From: Sanguibacter hominis ATCC BAA-789
Lineage (GTDB): Bacteria > Actinomycetota > Actinomycetes > Actinomycetales > Cellulomonadaceae
Assembly: GCF_012396185.1 (NCBI RefSeq)
Contig: NZ_JAAXOW010000002.1
Location: 62,001 to 126,000 of the forward strand
Length of the DNA: 64,000 nucleotides
Reading direction: 5' to 3'
Part shown: positions 1 to 8,470 of the stretch, piece by piece
How positions within the stretch are numbered: position 1 is the stretch's first letter
Layout of the letters: each line of letters starts with the position of its first letter
Notes under the pieces: model-generated
What the model was told of the DNA's origin: nothing
What the model saw: only the letters and a program-made list of their open reading frames with translations
Databases searched by the model: none
Position numbers and translations under genes: made by a program

Positions 1-420
1 AGCGCCCGCGCCATGCCGATGTCGGCGTCCGTGCTCGTCAACCGTGCTGAGATGCTCGACCTCCTCGACCAGGTCCGCGCCGCGCTGCCCGAGCAGCTCT
101 CGCGCGCCGACGAGGTGCTCTCGGAGGCGGACCAGCGGCTCGCCGACGCCGAGGAGCAGGCTGAGCGCATCATCGCGGCCGCCCGGGCACGAGCCACCCA
201 GCTCGTCACGCAGGAGCAGGTCGCCGTCCAGGCGCAGGCGCACGCCCACGAGCTCGTCACGCGGGCGCAGGAGGAGACGACGCAGATGCGCCTCGAGGCC
301 GACGACTACTGCGACCGCAGGCTCGCCGAGTTCGAGATCGACCTCGGCAAGGTCCTCACGCAGGTGCAGGCCGGCCGTGCACGCCTCGCCGAACGGCTCG
401 ACGAGGGCGCCGGCAGATAG
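1..420 (+). CDS. SepIVA/DivIVA-like coiled-coil protein, 5' end outside the window
   Basis: The reading frame is open to the first base of the window, so the ATG at 13 is probably internal and the true start lies upstream. The visible protein is almost entirely alpha-helical and rich in Ala, Glu, Gln and Arg, as in a long coiled coil. Its start (PMSASVLVNR then LDLLDQVRAALP) and its end (DDYCDRRLAEFE) resemble the two ends of mycobacterial SepIVA (Rv2927c), a DivIVA-domain septum and polar-growth protein that also sits just upstream of the DUF177 gene and rnc. The middle looks much shorter than I remember for the mycobacterial protein. The neighbourhood match supports the family; the role in division is inferred. 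Confidence 0.65.
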   Translation, partial: SARAMPMSASVLVNRAEMLDLLDQVRAALPEQLSRADEVLSEADQRLADAEEQAERIIAAARARATQLVTQEQVAVQAQAHAHELVTRAQEETTQMRLEADDYCDRRLAEFEIDLGKVLTQVQAGRARLAERLDEGAGR

Positions 421-473
421 CAGGACTGCGAGACCTGGCACACGGTCCACCAGGTGCGACGGCGTCAGGCCAC

Positions 474-479
474 TAGGAT
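474..479 (+). promoter_or_regulatory. -10 element TAGGAT for the DUF177-rnc-mutM operon
   Basis: TAGGAT matches the actinobacterial TANNNT -10 pattern and would start transcription near 486, leaving a leader of about 48 bases before the DUF177 start. No convincing -35 is visible. Confidence 0.4.
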
Positions 480-533
480 GGGGTGTTCTCCGGTGGACCC
501 GGAGGACGAGGCAACCGAGCAGGAGTGAGAACC

Positions 534-1142
534 GTGGACACCAGAACGCCTGACCGTCGATCCCCCTGGGTCGTCGACGTTCACGACCTGTCGCACCGTC
601 CCGGGTCGATGCGCACCCTGACACGGACCGTCCCTGCTCCTGCCGAGCTCGGCAGCGGTGTCATCGGGGTGCCGGAGGGCGACGAGCTCGAGCTCGACCT
701 GCGTCTCGAGTCGGTCATGGAGGGCGTGCTCGTGACGGGCACGGTGATCGGCGAGGCTGTCGGCGAGTGCGTGCGCTGCCTCGACGAGGTCCGCCAGGAC
801 CTCGACACGGATCTCACCGAGCTGTTCGTCTACCCGGAGCGCGCGGCGGCGGCCGCAGCGGAGGGGGACGACGAGGAGGCCGACGAGGTCTTCGAGGTCC
901 GCGACGAGCTGCTCGACCTCGAGCCTGTCGTGCGCGACGCCGTCGTCATGTCGCTGCCGTTCCGCCCGTTGTGCCAGCCTGACTGCCGCGGACTGTGCTC
1001 CGAGTGCGGCGTGCGCCTGAGCGACTCGGGCAACGAGGATCACCACCACGAGTCGATCGACCCGCGCTGGAAGGCGCTCCAGGGCCTGCCCGCGCTCGGC
1101 GAGGAGGGCGAGGGGAGCGACGCCGAGGAGACGGACCGGTGA
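534..1142 (+). CDS. DUF177 (YceD) family protein
   Basis: A protein of about 202 residues of the YceD/DUF177 family, linked genetically to rRNA and ribosome biogenesis in other bacteria; its biochemical role is not settled. The C-terminal part carries the family cysteine cluster C-x3-C-x3-C-x2-C ([12 protein letters not shown]), a likely metal site, followed by a DPRWKAL motif. I chose the GTG at 534 because AGGAG lies at 521-525, eight bases upstream; an earlier GTG at 483 has no ribosome site. The stop overlaps the rnc start (GTGA), so the two are translationally coupled. In many actinobacteria rpmF (L32) lies between this gene and rnc; here there is no room for it. Confidence 0.85.
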   Translation: MDTRTPDRRSPWVVDVHDLSHRPGSMRTLTRTVPAPAELGSGVIGVPEGDELELDLRLESVMEGVLVTGTVIGEAVGECVRCLDEVRQDLDTDLTELFVYPERAAAAAAEGDDEEADEVFEVRDELLDLEPVVRDAVVMSLPFRPLCQPDCRGLCSECGVRLSDSGNEDHHHESIDPRWKALQGLPALGEEGEGSDAEETDR

Positions 1143-1840
1143 GCGTCACTGCCCGTCCCACTCCCGCCCAGCTCGCGGAGACCCTCGGGGTCGAGCTCGA
1201 CCCGGACATCCTGGTGCTCGCCCTGACGCACCGCAGCTTCGCTCACGAGGCGGGCGGCATCCCGACGAACGAGCGCCTCGAGTTTCTCGGGGACTCGGTC
1301 CTCGGCGTCGTGGCGACCGAGGCGCTCTACCGCCGCTTCCCGGACCTGCCCGAGGGCGAGCTCGCGAAGATGCGGTCGGCGGTCGTGTCGCAGCGCGCGC
1401 TCGCCGAGGTGGCGCGGACGCTCGACCTGGGCTCGTACATCCTCCTGGGCAAGGGGGAGACGCGGACGGGCGGTGCCGACAAGGACTCGATCCTCTCGGA
1501 CACGGTCGAGGCGATCATCGGCGCGGTGTACCTGAGCCACGGCCTCGAGACCGCGCGGACGTTCGTGCACTCGCTCGTCGACCCGCTGCTCGCGACCGCA
1601 GCTGGTCTCGGCGCGGGACTCGACTGGAAGACGAGCCTGCAGGAGGCGGCCGCGGAGCAGGCGCTCGGCGTCCCGCACTATGAGTCCGTCGCCGAGGGGC
1701 CCGACCATGCGCGCGTGTTCACCTCACGCGTCCGGCTGAGCGGCGAGGTGCGGGGGATCGGCACCGGGTCGGCGAAGAAGCACGCCGAGCAGCAGGCTGC
1801 CGAGGCGGCCTACCGCTGGGTCACCGGGCAGGATGCCTGA
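1139..1840 (+). CDS. rnc: ribonuclease III
   Basis: RNase III cleaves double-stranded RNA, including the 16S/23S rRNA precursor stems, as a homodimer. The 233-residue protein has the catalytic signature [12 protein letters not shown] at about 44-55 with the acidic metal ligands E48 and D52, a second acidic site around DTVEAIIGA, and a C-terminal double-stranded-RNA-binding domain (about 160-230, ending [15 protein letters not shown]). The start is the GTG at 1139, overlapping the DUF177 stop by four bases, with GAGGAG at 1125-1130. The 3' end overlaps mutM by eight bases, so DUF177, rnc and mutM form one operon. Confidence 0.96.
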   Translation: MSVTARPTPAQLAETLGVELDPDILVLALTHRSFAHEAGGIPTNERLEFLGDSVLGVVATEALYRRFPDLPEGELAKMRSAVVSQRALAEVARTLDLGSYILLGKGETRTGGADKDSILSDTVEAIIGAVYLSHGLETARTFVHSLVDPLLATAAGLGAGLDWKTSLQEAAAEQALGVPHYESVAEGPDHARVFTSRVRLSGEVRGIGTGSAKKHAEQQAAEAAYRWVTGQDA

Positions 1841-2771
1841 GCTTCCCGAGGTCGAGACAGTCCGGGACGGGGTCGCGCGGCACGTCGTCGGCGGTCGTGT
1901 CAGCGACGTGCAGGTGTTCCGGGACTACTCCGTGCGCCGGCACGTCGGTGGCCCGGTGGATCTCGCGGCCCGCCTCGACGGCGCGCGGCTCGAGGGCGCG
2001 GTGCGCCGGGGCAAGTACCTCTGGGTGCCGCTGTCCGCCGGGACGGAGCCGACGGGGGAGGCGCTGCTGGTCCACCTCGGCATGAGCGGCCAGCTCCTCG
2101 TAGCTCACGCGGACGACGGTGCGCCTGCGCATCGGCACCTGCGGGTCCGCATGCGCGTCGAGATGCCCGACGGCGACGTGCGGCACCTCGACTTCGTCGA
2201 CCAGCGCACGTTCGGTCACCTCGCGGTCGAGGAGCTCGTCCCGACGAGCGACGGGCGTCCCGGCGGGCTCGGGACGGACGTCGCAGCGCTGCCGCGCTCG
2301 GTCGCGCACGTCGGGCGCGACCTGCTGGACCCGAGCCTCGACGAGCGCGACCTGGCGGCTCTCGTGGCGCAGGTGCGGCGTCGGACGAGCGGGATCAAGC
2401 GCATCCTGCTCGACCAGACCCTGAGCTCCGGCGTCGGGAACATCTACGCGGACGAGGCGCTGTGGCGCGCCCGCGTGCACCCCGAGCGGCGCGGCGACGC
2501 GCTGCGGCCCGGGCAGGTGCGCGACGTGCTCGAGTCTGCCCGCGCCGTCATGTCCGCGGCGCTTCGAGCCGGCGGGACGAGCTTCGACTCGCTCTACGTC
2601 AACGTCAACGGCGAGTCCGGGTACTTCTCCCGCAGCCTCGAGGCGTACGGCCGTGCGGGCCAGCCCTGCTCGCGCTGCGGTACGCCGATCGAGCGGATGA
2701 GCTTCATGAACCGTTCCTCGCACGTGTGCACGCGCTGCCAACCTCGTCCGCGCGGCGTGCACCCCGCCTGA
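1833..2771 (+). CDS. mutM: formamidopyrimidine-DNA glycosylase
   Basis: MutM/Fpg removes 8-oxoguanine and other oxidised purines and nicks the abasic site. After Met removal the N-terminus is [10 protein letters not shown], giving the catalytic Pro and Glu; a conserved Lys lies in RRGKYLW and the H2TH domain spans roughly residues 150-230. The C-terminus holds the zinc finger C-x2-C...C-x2-C (CSRCGTP and CTRCQ) with the conserved NRSSH segment. At 312 residues it is somewhat longer than E. coli MutM (269). It overlaps rnc by eight bases. Confidence 0.95.
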   Translation: MPELPEVETVRDGVARHVVGGRVSDVQVFRDYSVRRHVGGPVDLAARLDGARLEGAVRRGKYLWVPLSAGTEPTGEALLVHLGMSGQLLVAHADDGAPAHRHLRVRMRVEMPDGDVRHLDFVDQRTFGHLAVEELVPTSDGRPGGLGTDVAALPRSVAHVGRDLLDPSLDERDLAALVAQVRRRTSGIKRILLDQTLSSGVGNIYADEALWRARVHPERRGDALRPGQVRDVLESARAVMSAALRAGGTSFDSLYVNVNGESGYFSRSLEAYGRAGQPCSRCGTPIERMSFMNRSSHVCTRCQPRPRGVHPA

Positions 2772-2791
2772 TCTGCTCGGCGTGTGCCGTG

Positions 2792-2813
2792 CGCCGCGGC
2801 ATGAGCCGCGGCG
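2792..2813 (+). terminator. hairpin after mutM
   Basis: A 9-bp perfect stem (CGCCGCGGC at 2792-2800, GCCGCGGCG at 2805-2813) closes a four-base loop, ATGA. There is no T tract, so termination is plausible but unproven. It separates the mutM operon from the response regulator gene. Confidence 0.45.
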
Positions 2814-2817
2814 AAGG

Positions 2818-2837
2818 ATCGGTACCATAGTCCTATG
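2818..2837 (+). promoter_or_regulatory. leaderless promoter (TACCAT) overlapping a weak DosR-box-like sequence
   Basis: TACCAT at 2823-2828 is followed by exactly six bases and then the ATG at 2835, the spacing of a leaderless transcript. The 20 bases 2818-2837 agree at 13 of 20 positions with the published mycobacterial DosR box TTSGGGACTWWAGTCCCSAA, including the run AGTCC. A site here would overlap the transcription start and could allow autoregulation. Confidence 0.4.
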
Positions 2838-3506
2838 CGAGCGACCAACGCCCCTGAGCCGAGCGCCGGACCGATCACCGTCATGATCGTCGACGACCAC
2901 GAGGTGGTCCGTCGTGGGATCGCCGAGGTGGTCGACCGGTCTGAAGGTCTCAGCGTCGTCGCTGAGGCCGGGTCGGTCGCCGAGGGCCAGCGCCGCGCGG
3001 CGCTCGTCCAGCCCCAGGTGATCCTCGTCGACCTGCAGCTCCCCGACGGGACGGGCATCGACCTGATCCGCCGCCTGGCCACGTCCGGGTCGTCGGCCCG
3101 CGCGATCGTGCTCACGTCGTTCGACGACGACCGCGCGCTCGCCGAGGCGCTCGACGCGGGCGCCGCCGCGTACCTCCTCAAGAGCGTGCGCGGTGCTGAG
3201 ATCTCCGACGTCATCCACGCTGTCGCAGCGGGACGCGTCCTGCTCGACGAGCGCACCGTCACGCGTCGGCGCGCCGAGCACGAGGACCCGACCGCGGACC
3301 TCACGCCGAGCGAGCTGCGCGTCGTCGACCTCATCGGCGAGGGCCTGTCGAACCGCGAGATCGCGGAGAGGCTCTCCGTCGCTGAGAAGACCGTGAAGAA
3401 TCACATCACCTCGCTCCTCGCGAAGATGGGGCTGCAGCGACGCACTCAGGTCGCCGCGTGGGCCGCCGGTCGCAAGAACCGCGAGTGGTCGACCGACCCC
3501 CACTGA
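2835..3506 (+). CDS. NarL/LuxR-family (DevR-like) response regulator
   Basis: A two-domain DNA-binding response regulator of 223 residues. The receiver domain (about 14-130) has the acidic pair D20/D21, the phospho-acceptor D66 in VDLQLPDG, the switch Thr in VLTSF and the conserved Lys in YLLKS. The C-terminal helix-turn-helix (about 152-215) has the LuxR/NarL pattern LTPSELRVVDLIGEGLSNRE followed by IAERL...KTVKNH. Its natural partner is the haem-type kinase ending at 4980, encoded on the other strand beyond one intervening gene. I infer that the pair controls the bd oxidase genes. It appears to be transcribed from a leaderless promoter. Confidence 0.9.
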   Translation: MRATNAPEPSAGPITVMIVDDHEVVRRGIAEVVDRSEGLSVVAEAGSVAEGQRRAALVQPQVILVDLQLPDGTGIDLIRRLATSGSSARAIVLTSFDDDRALAEALDAGAAAYLLKSVRGAEISDVIHAVAAGRVLLDERTVTRRRAEHEDPTADLTPSELRVVDLIGEGLSNREIAERLSVAEKTVKNHITSLLAKMGLQRRTQVAAWAAGRKNREWSTDPH

Positions 3507-3535
3507 CCTGCAGCACCCCGACGAGAGGTACGACC

Positions 3536-4957
3536 GTGAGCGACTCCACGCCCGACCTGACCAGCACCACGTCGGCGGGCGGGGACGTCGCCCGGCTGCG
3601 CACCGCCGTCGAGCGGCACATGCCGCGCGGGCTCGCGGAGCTGGCGGAGCTCGTCGCGATCCCGTCGATCGCCGACCCGCAGGTGGTCCCGCCCGAGCGC
3701 TGCACAGAGGCCGCGCTGTGGGTGCGTGACGCGCTGCGCGACCTCGGTATCGACTCAGAGCTCGTCCCGACGCCGGACGGCACCGACGCGGTCATCGGGT
3801 ACCGCGAAGGACCGGCTGGCGCTCCGACGGTCCTCCTGTATGCGCACTACGACGTCCAGCCGCCTCTGGACGAGGCCGCCTGGACCACGCCGCCGTTCGA
3901 GCTGACCGAGCGCGACGGCCGCCTCTACGGGCGCGGCGCCGCGGACTGCAAGGGCAACATCGTCGCCCATCTCACCGCGCTGCGCGCCCTGCGCGACGAG
4001 GCCGAGGCCGCGGGCACGGAAGGCTATCCGGTGACGCTGCGCGTCGTCGTCGAGGGCTCTGAGGAGCAGGGCACCGGCGGTCTCGAGCAGTACCTGCTCG
4101 CGCACCCCGACGAGCTCCCGGCCGACGTCGTGCTCGTCGCTGACGCAGGCAACGTCGCCGAGGGCGTCCCGACGCTCACGACGTCGCTGCGCGGCTCCGC
4201 CGACATCGACGTCGAGGTCCGCACGCTCGCAGGCCCGCTCCACTCGGGACAGTACGGCGGCGCCGCACCCGACCCGCTCGCCGCGCTCATCGCGATGCTC
4301 GCGAGCCTGCGCGACGCCGACGGCGTCGTCACGATCGACGGTCTCGACGTGAGCGGCACGTGGGACGGCGCGCAGTACGACCCTGAGGTGTTCCGCACGG
4401 ACGCGAGCATCCTCGAGGGGGTCGCGATCACGGGGCGCGGCAGCGTGAGCGACACCCTGTGGGCGCGTCCCGCGCTCACGGTCACCGGCATCGACGGCCC
4501 GCGCGTCGTCGGCGCCGTCAACGCCGTCCAGGCGAGCGCTCGCGCGCACCTCAACCTCCGCGTCCCGCCGGGCACCGACCCGGCCGTGGCGCAGGACCTC
4601 CTCGTCGCGCACCTCGAGCGGCGCGTGCCGTGGGGCGCACACCTGACGATCGACCGCGACGCCCCCGGCAAGCCGTTCAGCGCCCGCACCGACGGCCCCA
4701 CGTTCGCGGTGCTCGGGCAGGCGCTCGCCGACGCGTTCGGCGTCGACTCGACCGTGACCGCCGGTCAGGGCGGGTCGATCCCGCTGTGCTCCGTGTTCCA
4801 GGAGGTCAACCCCGACGCGGAGATCGTGCTCATGGGCTGCGAGGAGCCTGCAGCCCTCATCCACGCGCCCAACGAGAGCGTGTCCCCGCGCGAGATCGAG
4901 CACCTCGCCCTCGGTGAGGCGCTGTTCCTCACGCGACTGGGTGCCGCGACCGCCTGA
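3536..4957 (+). CDS. M20 family dipeptidase / metallopeptidase
   Basis: A zinc-dependent exopeptidase of the M20 (ArgE/DapE/CPG2) superfamily, 473 residues, most like actinobacterial dipeptidases. Metal-ligand motifs are visible: YAHYDVQPP (H104, catalytic D106), GRGAADCKGN (bridging Asp), EGSEEQG (catalytic Glu pair) and a late His in EEPAALIHAPNE. The central dimerisation lid is present. The GTG at 3536 is chosen because GAGAGG lies seven bases upstream; an in-frame start at 3458 would overlap the regulator gene and lacks a ribosome site. The substrate cannot be read from sequence. It converges on the sensor kinase gene with only 22 bases between them. Confidence 0.9.
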   Translation: MSDSTPDLTSTTSAGGDVARLRTAVERHMPRGLAELAELVAIPSIADPQVVPPERCTEAALWVRDALRDLGIDSELVPTPDGTDAVIGYREGPAGAPTVLLYAHYDVQPPLDEAAWTTPPFELTERDGRLYGRGAADCKGNIVAHLTALRALRDEAEAAGTEGYPVTLRVVVEGSEEQGTGGLEQYLLAHPDELPADVVLVADAGNVAEGVPTLTTSLRGSADIDVEVRTLAGPLHSGQYGGAAPDPLAALIAMLASLRDADGVVTIDGLDVSGTWDGAQYDPEVFRTDASILEGVAITGRGSVSDTLWARPALTVTGIDGPRVVGAVNAVQASARAHLNLRVPPGTDPAVAQDLLVAHLERRVPWGAHLTIDRDAPGKPFSARTDGPTFAVLGQALADAFGVDSTVTAGQGGSIPLCSVFQEVNPDAEIVLMGCEEPAALIHAPNESVSPREIEHLALGEALFLTRLGAATA

Positions 4958-4979
4958 ACGGACGCGGCCTGCCGACGGG

Positions 4980-6686
4980 TCAGCCGAGCGGCGCCTGCCA
5001 TCGGATGACGGTGCCGGCGCCCTCAGGGTTGGGCGTGATCTCGAACGTCCCGCCGTGCTGACGAGCGCGCGCCGCGAGGTTCCCCGTGCCCGATCGGCGC
5101 CCGGACACCGACGCGAGGCCGACGCCGTCGTCGGTGACCGTCACGACGACCTCGCCGGGCAGGATGACGCCCGGCAGCACGTCCGGGTGGGTGCTCGTGA
5201 CGTCGACGGTGACCTGGACCGACGACGCGTGCGCATGCCTGGCCGCGTTCGCGAGACCCTCGCGCACGACCGCGACGACGTCGTCCGCGAGACCGTCCGT
5301 CACGAGGTCGTCGATGACCGACTCGTCGACCTGGAGCCCTTCCGTGTGCTCCGACCCGATGACGTGCCCGTCGAGCGTGATGACCATCGACGGAGCAAAG
5401 CTCAGGCCCGTGCGCGCGAGCGACGCCTCGCGCCGCAGCCGCTCGACGACGCTCGTCGCAGCGTCCGGGTCGCGCAGCGCGTGGACGATCGCGCGGATCT
5501 GTCGCACGGTCGAGTCGACGTTGTCGAGCGACTCCTCGACGATGCTCACGAGCTCGGTCGCGTCCACGCCGCGTGCGGCACGGCGGCGCACCGTCTCGAG
5601 CTGCATCCCCGTCGCGAAGAGCTGCTGGATCGCGAGGTCGTGGAGGTCGCGCGCGATGCGGTCACGCTCGCCCGCGAGCTCGGCCTCCGCCTGCGACTGT
5701 CGCGCTGACGCGAGGATCATCGCGATCGCTGCCTGGCCCGCGAAGGTCTCCGCGGTCGCGAGGTCCGTCTCGTCGAACGGTTCCGCGCCGATCTGGCGCA
5801 GCAGCACGAGCACACCGACCGGGTCCTCGACGGTGCCCATCGGCGCGTAGAGAGCAGGACCGAAGCGACGCATGACGGGCACGCGGATGCCGGGTGCGGT
5901 CGACAGGTCGAGCAGGGTGCCCCACCCGGACGCGAGGGCAGTCCCCGCGACGCCGTCGGGCGGCACCTCCGTGCCGATGATGTCCTGTGCGGACCATCCC
6001 TCGGCGAACTCGATGAACAGCCGGCCGCGCACGCCAGGGAGGATCAGCGCGGCCGTGTCCGCACCCGAGATGTAGCGCGACGTCGAGACGATCTCCTGGA
6101 GGACCTCTTCCTCGTCCTTCTCGCCCGACAGCAGCAGGGTCGTCAGCTCCTGACCGGCGCGCAGCCAGCGCTCCCGTCGCGCCGCGAGGTCGTAGAGCTG
6201 AGCGTTCTCGACCGCGACGCTCGCGGCAGCGGCGAGCGCCATGACGATCCGCGAGTCGTCCTCGGTGAAGCCGCCCGGCTTCTCCGCGAGGTAGAGGTGC
6301 CCGTAGACGGAGTCGCCGACGCGGATCGCCGCACCGAGGAACTGGTGCATGGGCGGGTGGCCGGGAGGGAAGCCCTTGAACGCGGGGTCCTTCATGAGGT
6401 CGAACAGGACGAGCGTCCCGTGTGCCGGGATCGTCGACAGGACGCCGTGGTGACCCGGCGGGTGCTCGAGCTGCGCGGCGGTGCGCTCGTCGATGCCGAC
6501 CTGGACGAACGTCGTCGACTGGTCGTTCTTGTCCGTGACGTTGATCGCCGCGTACGGCGCTCCGGTCAGGCGTGAGCACGTCTCGACGAAGGTCTGGAGC
6601 ACGTCGGGCAGCTCGAGGTTGGCTGCGAGGGCTAGGACGGCGTCGAGCACCTCCTGCTCGGTGCGGCGTGGTTCGGTGACGCTCAT
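4980..6686 (-). CDS. DevS/DosS-like GAF-GAF histidine kinase, probable haem sensor
   Basis: A soluble 568-residue sensor kinase with two GAF domains (about 25-165 and 185-330), a HisKA_3 dimerisation region with phospho-acceptor H349 in RDRIARDLHD, and a C-terminal HATPase domain (EGLANAARHA; DDGVGL; GTGNLAAR). The first GAF domain keeps the sequence HPPM-x18-Y (H110 and Y132), the spacing of haem ligand H149 and distal Y171 in Mycobacterium tuberculosis DosS. Haem binding and sensing of O2, NO or CO are therefore likely but inferred. Its ATG overlaps the cydC stop by four bases (ATGA), so it is the last gene of the cydABDC operon. Confidence 0.88.
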   Translation of the reverse strand: MSVTEPRRTEQEVLDAVLALAANLELPDVLQTFVETCSRLTGAPYAAINVTDKNDQSTTFVQVGIDERTAAQLEHPPGHHGVLSTIPAHGTLVLFDLMKDPAFKGFPPGHPPMHQFLGAAIRVGDSVYGHLYLAEKPGGFTEDDSRIVMALAAAASVAVENAQLYDLAARRERWLRAGQELTTLLLSGEKDEEEVLQEIVSTSRYISGADTAALILPGVRGRLFIEFAEGWSAQDIIGTEVPPDGVAGTALASGWGTLLDLSTAPGIRVPVMRRFGPALYAPMGTVEDPVGVLVLLRQIGAEPFDETDLATAETFAGQAAIAMILASARQSQAEAELAGERDRIARDLHDLAIQQLFATGMQLETVRRRAARGVDATELVSIVEESLDNVDSTVRQIRAIVHALRDPDAATSVVERLRREASLARTGLSFAPSMVITLDGHVIGSEHTEGLQVDESVIDDLVTDGLADDVVAVVREGLANAARHAHASSVQVTVDVTSTHPDVLPGVILPGEVVVTVTDDGVGLASVSGRRSGTGNLAARARQHGGTFEITPNPEGAGTVIRWQAPLG

Positions 6687-8470
6687 GCGGTGGGGCTCCC
6701 GTGCTCCTGGGCGGGCCGGTCGGCGGCCTGCTCGTGGTCGTAGGCCCCACGGTACGCAGGATCGTGGTGGAGGAGGTACTCGTGGGTGCCGCGCCGGGCC
6801 ACGTGCGCCACTCCGTCAGGTCGGCGCTCGAGGACGAGCACCTCGTCGGCCGCCTCGAGCCCGGAGAGGCGGTGGGTCGCGAGGATGAGCCCACGGCCGT
6901 CGGCGACGAGCCGGGGGAGGACCTCGGCGAAGAGGGACCGTGCCGCGGCGTCGTCCATGTGCTCGGCGGGCTCGTCGATCGCGACGAGCGGCGCCTCGGT
7001 GAGCAGCGCGCGGGCGAGGAGGAGGCGGCGTCGTTCGCCGCCCGAGACGGTGGCCCCGCCGGGGCCCAGGTCGGTGTCGATGCCGTCGGGCAGGCCTGCG
7101 AGCCACCCGTCGAGGCCGACAGCCCCGAGTGCCGCGCGTGCCTCGTCCGGGGTGACGTCGCCGCGGGCGACGCGAAGGTTCTCGAGGAGGGTCGTGCGGA
7201 AGATGTGGGCGTCCTCGGGCGTCACGGCGACGTCGCTGCGGCGGGTCACGAGGGCGCCGCCCTGCGGCGGGACGAGGCCGGCGAGCGTCAGGAGCGTCGT
7301 GGTCTTGCCGACGCCGCTCGGCCCGACGAGGGCGACGAGGCGGCCCGGGGCGAGGTCGACGTCGAGGGCGTCGAGTACCGGGCCGTGCTCGGGCCAGCCG
7401 ACGGTGACGCCGCGCGCGCTGATCCGGGCGGGGCCTCCTGCGAGGGGAGCGGCCGACGTGGCGGGCGCGTCGGCGGCTGGCGCGTCGGCCGCGCCGTCGA
7501 GCAGCTCGAGGATGCGCGCCGCGGCCTCGCGCGAACGGAGCACCTGGACCGCCGCGGCGGGCAGGACGCTCGTCGCCTCGAACATGGCGAGCGGGGCGAG
7601 GACGACGACGGCGAGCTCGACCGGGGCGAGCGTGCCCGCCCCGACAGCGGGGACACCGAGCAGTATCGCGCCGAGGACCGCGACGCCGAGCGCGGCGTTC
7701 GCGAGCGCGGCGCTCGTCGCGAGCGGGCGTGCCCCGCGGTCGACCGCCGCGGCGAGGCCGTCCTCGGCAGCCTGGAGACGCGCGAGCTGCGCGGGGAGCT
7801 GTCCCGAGACGCGCAGGGCTGCGGAGTCCTCGAGGACGGTGAGCGCGGCGTCAGACATCTCTGCGCGCGCGGCCGCGGACGCGACCTCGGTCGCGCGCGT
7901 CGCGCGCGCGGTGAGCCACGGGGACAGGACGCCCGCGACGAGCAGGCACCCGAGCAGCACGACGGCGGCCGACGGGAGGAATGCCGCGACGAGCGCGACC
8001 GACCCGATGCCGAGGACGGCGGCGACGCCCGCGGGGACGAGGGCCCGCACGACGACGTCGCCGACCGAGTCCACGTCCGCGCCGACGCGCGCCAGCAGGT
8101 CACCGCGCCTCAGTGCTGCGACCGCGTCGAGCCTGCCGACAGCGAGCCGCTCGTAGACCGTGGTGCGGAGGTTCGCCATGCCACGCAGCGCTACCTCGTG
8201 CGACGCGAGGCGCTCGAGGTAGCGGAACACGCCGCGGGAGATGCCGAACGCGCGCACGGACACGGTCGCGACGGACAGGGTGAGGACGGGCGGCATCTGC
8301 GACGCGCGCGCGATGAGCCACGCGGAGACGGCGGCGAGCGCCACGGCGGAGCCGAGGGCGAGGCTGCCGAGCAGGACGGCGCTGACGACCCTGCGCCGGT
8401 CGACGTCGAGCAGGGCGATCGCGCGGCGCAGCACGTCGGGGCGCACGGGAGCGCTGGCGGGGGCGCTCAC
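6683..8470 (-). CDS. cydC: CydC subunit of the CydDC ABC transporter
   Basis: CydDC is a heterodimeric ABC exporter needed for assembly of cytochrome bd. This 595-residue half has an N-terminal membrane domain (about 1-320) and an ATPase domain with Walker A GPSGVGKTT, signature VSGGERRRLLLARALL and Walker B LVAIDEP. The start is the GTG at 8470, which overlaps the cydD stop (GTGA); the frame is open far upstream, but that extension is only antisense-free read-through over cydD. The 3' end overlaps the kinase start. Transported substrate (thiols or haem-related) is debated for the family. Confidence 0.93.
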   Translation of the reverse strand: MSAPASAPVRPDVLRRAIALLDVDRRRVVSAVLLGSLALGSAVALAAVSAWLIARASQMPPVLTLSVATVSVRAFGISRGVFRYLERLASHEVALRGMANLRTTVYERLAVGRLDAVAALRRGDLLARVGADVDSVGDVVVRALVPAGVAAVLGIGSVALVAAFLPSAAVVLLGCLLVAGVLSPWLTARATRATEVASAAARAEMSDAALTVLEDSAALRVSGQLPAQLARLQAAEDGLAAAVDRGARPLATSAALANAALGVAVLGAILLGVPAVGAGTLAPVELAVVVLAPLAMFEATSVLPAAAVQVLRSREAAARILELLDGAADAPAADAPATSAAPLAGGPARISARGVTVGWPEHGPVLDALDVDLAPGRLVALVGPSGVGKTTTLLTLAGLVPPQGGALVTRRSDVAVTPEDAHIFRTTLLENLRVARGDVTPDEARAALGAVGLDGWLAGLPDGIDTDLGPGGATVSGGERRRLLLARALLTEAPLVAIDEPAEHMDDAAARSLFAEVLPRLVADGRGLILATHRLSGLEAADEVLVLERRPDGVAHVARRGTHEYLLHHDPAYRGAYDHEQAADRPAQEHGSPTA

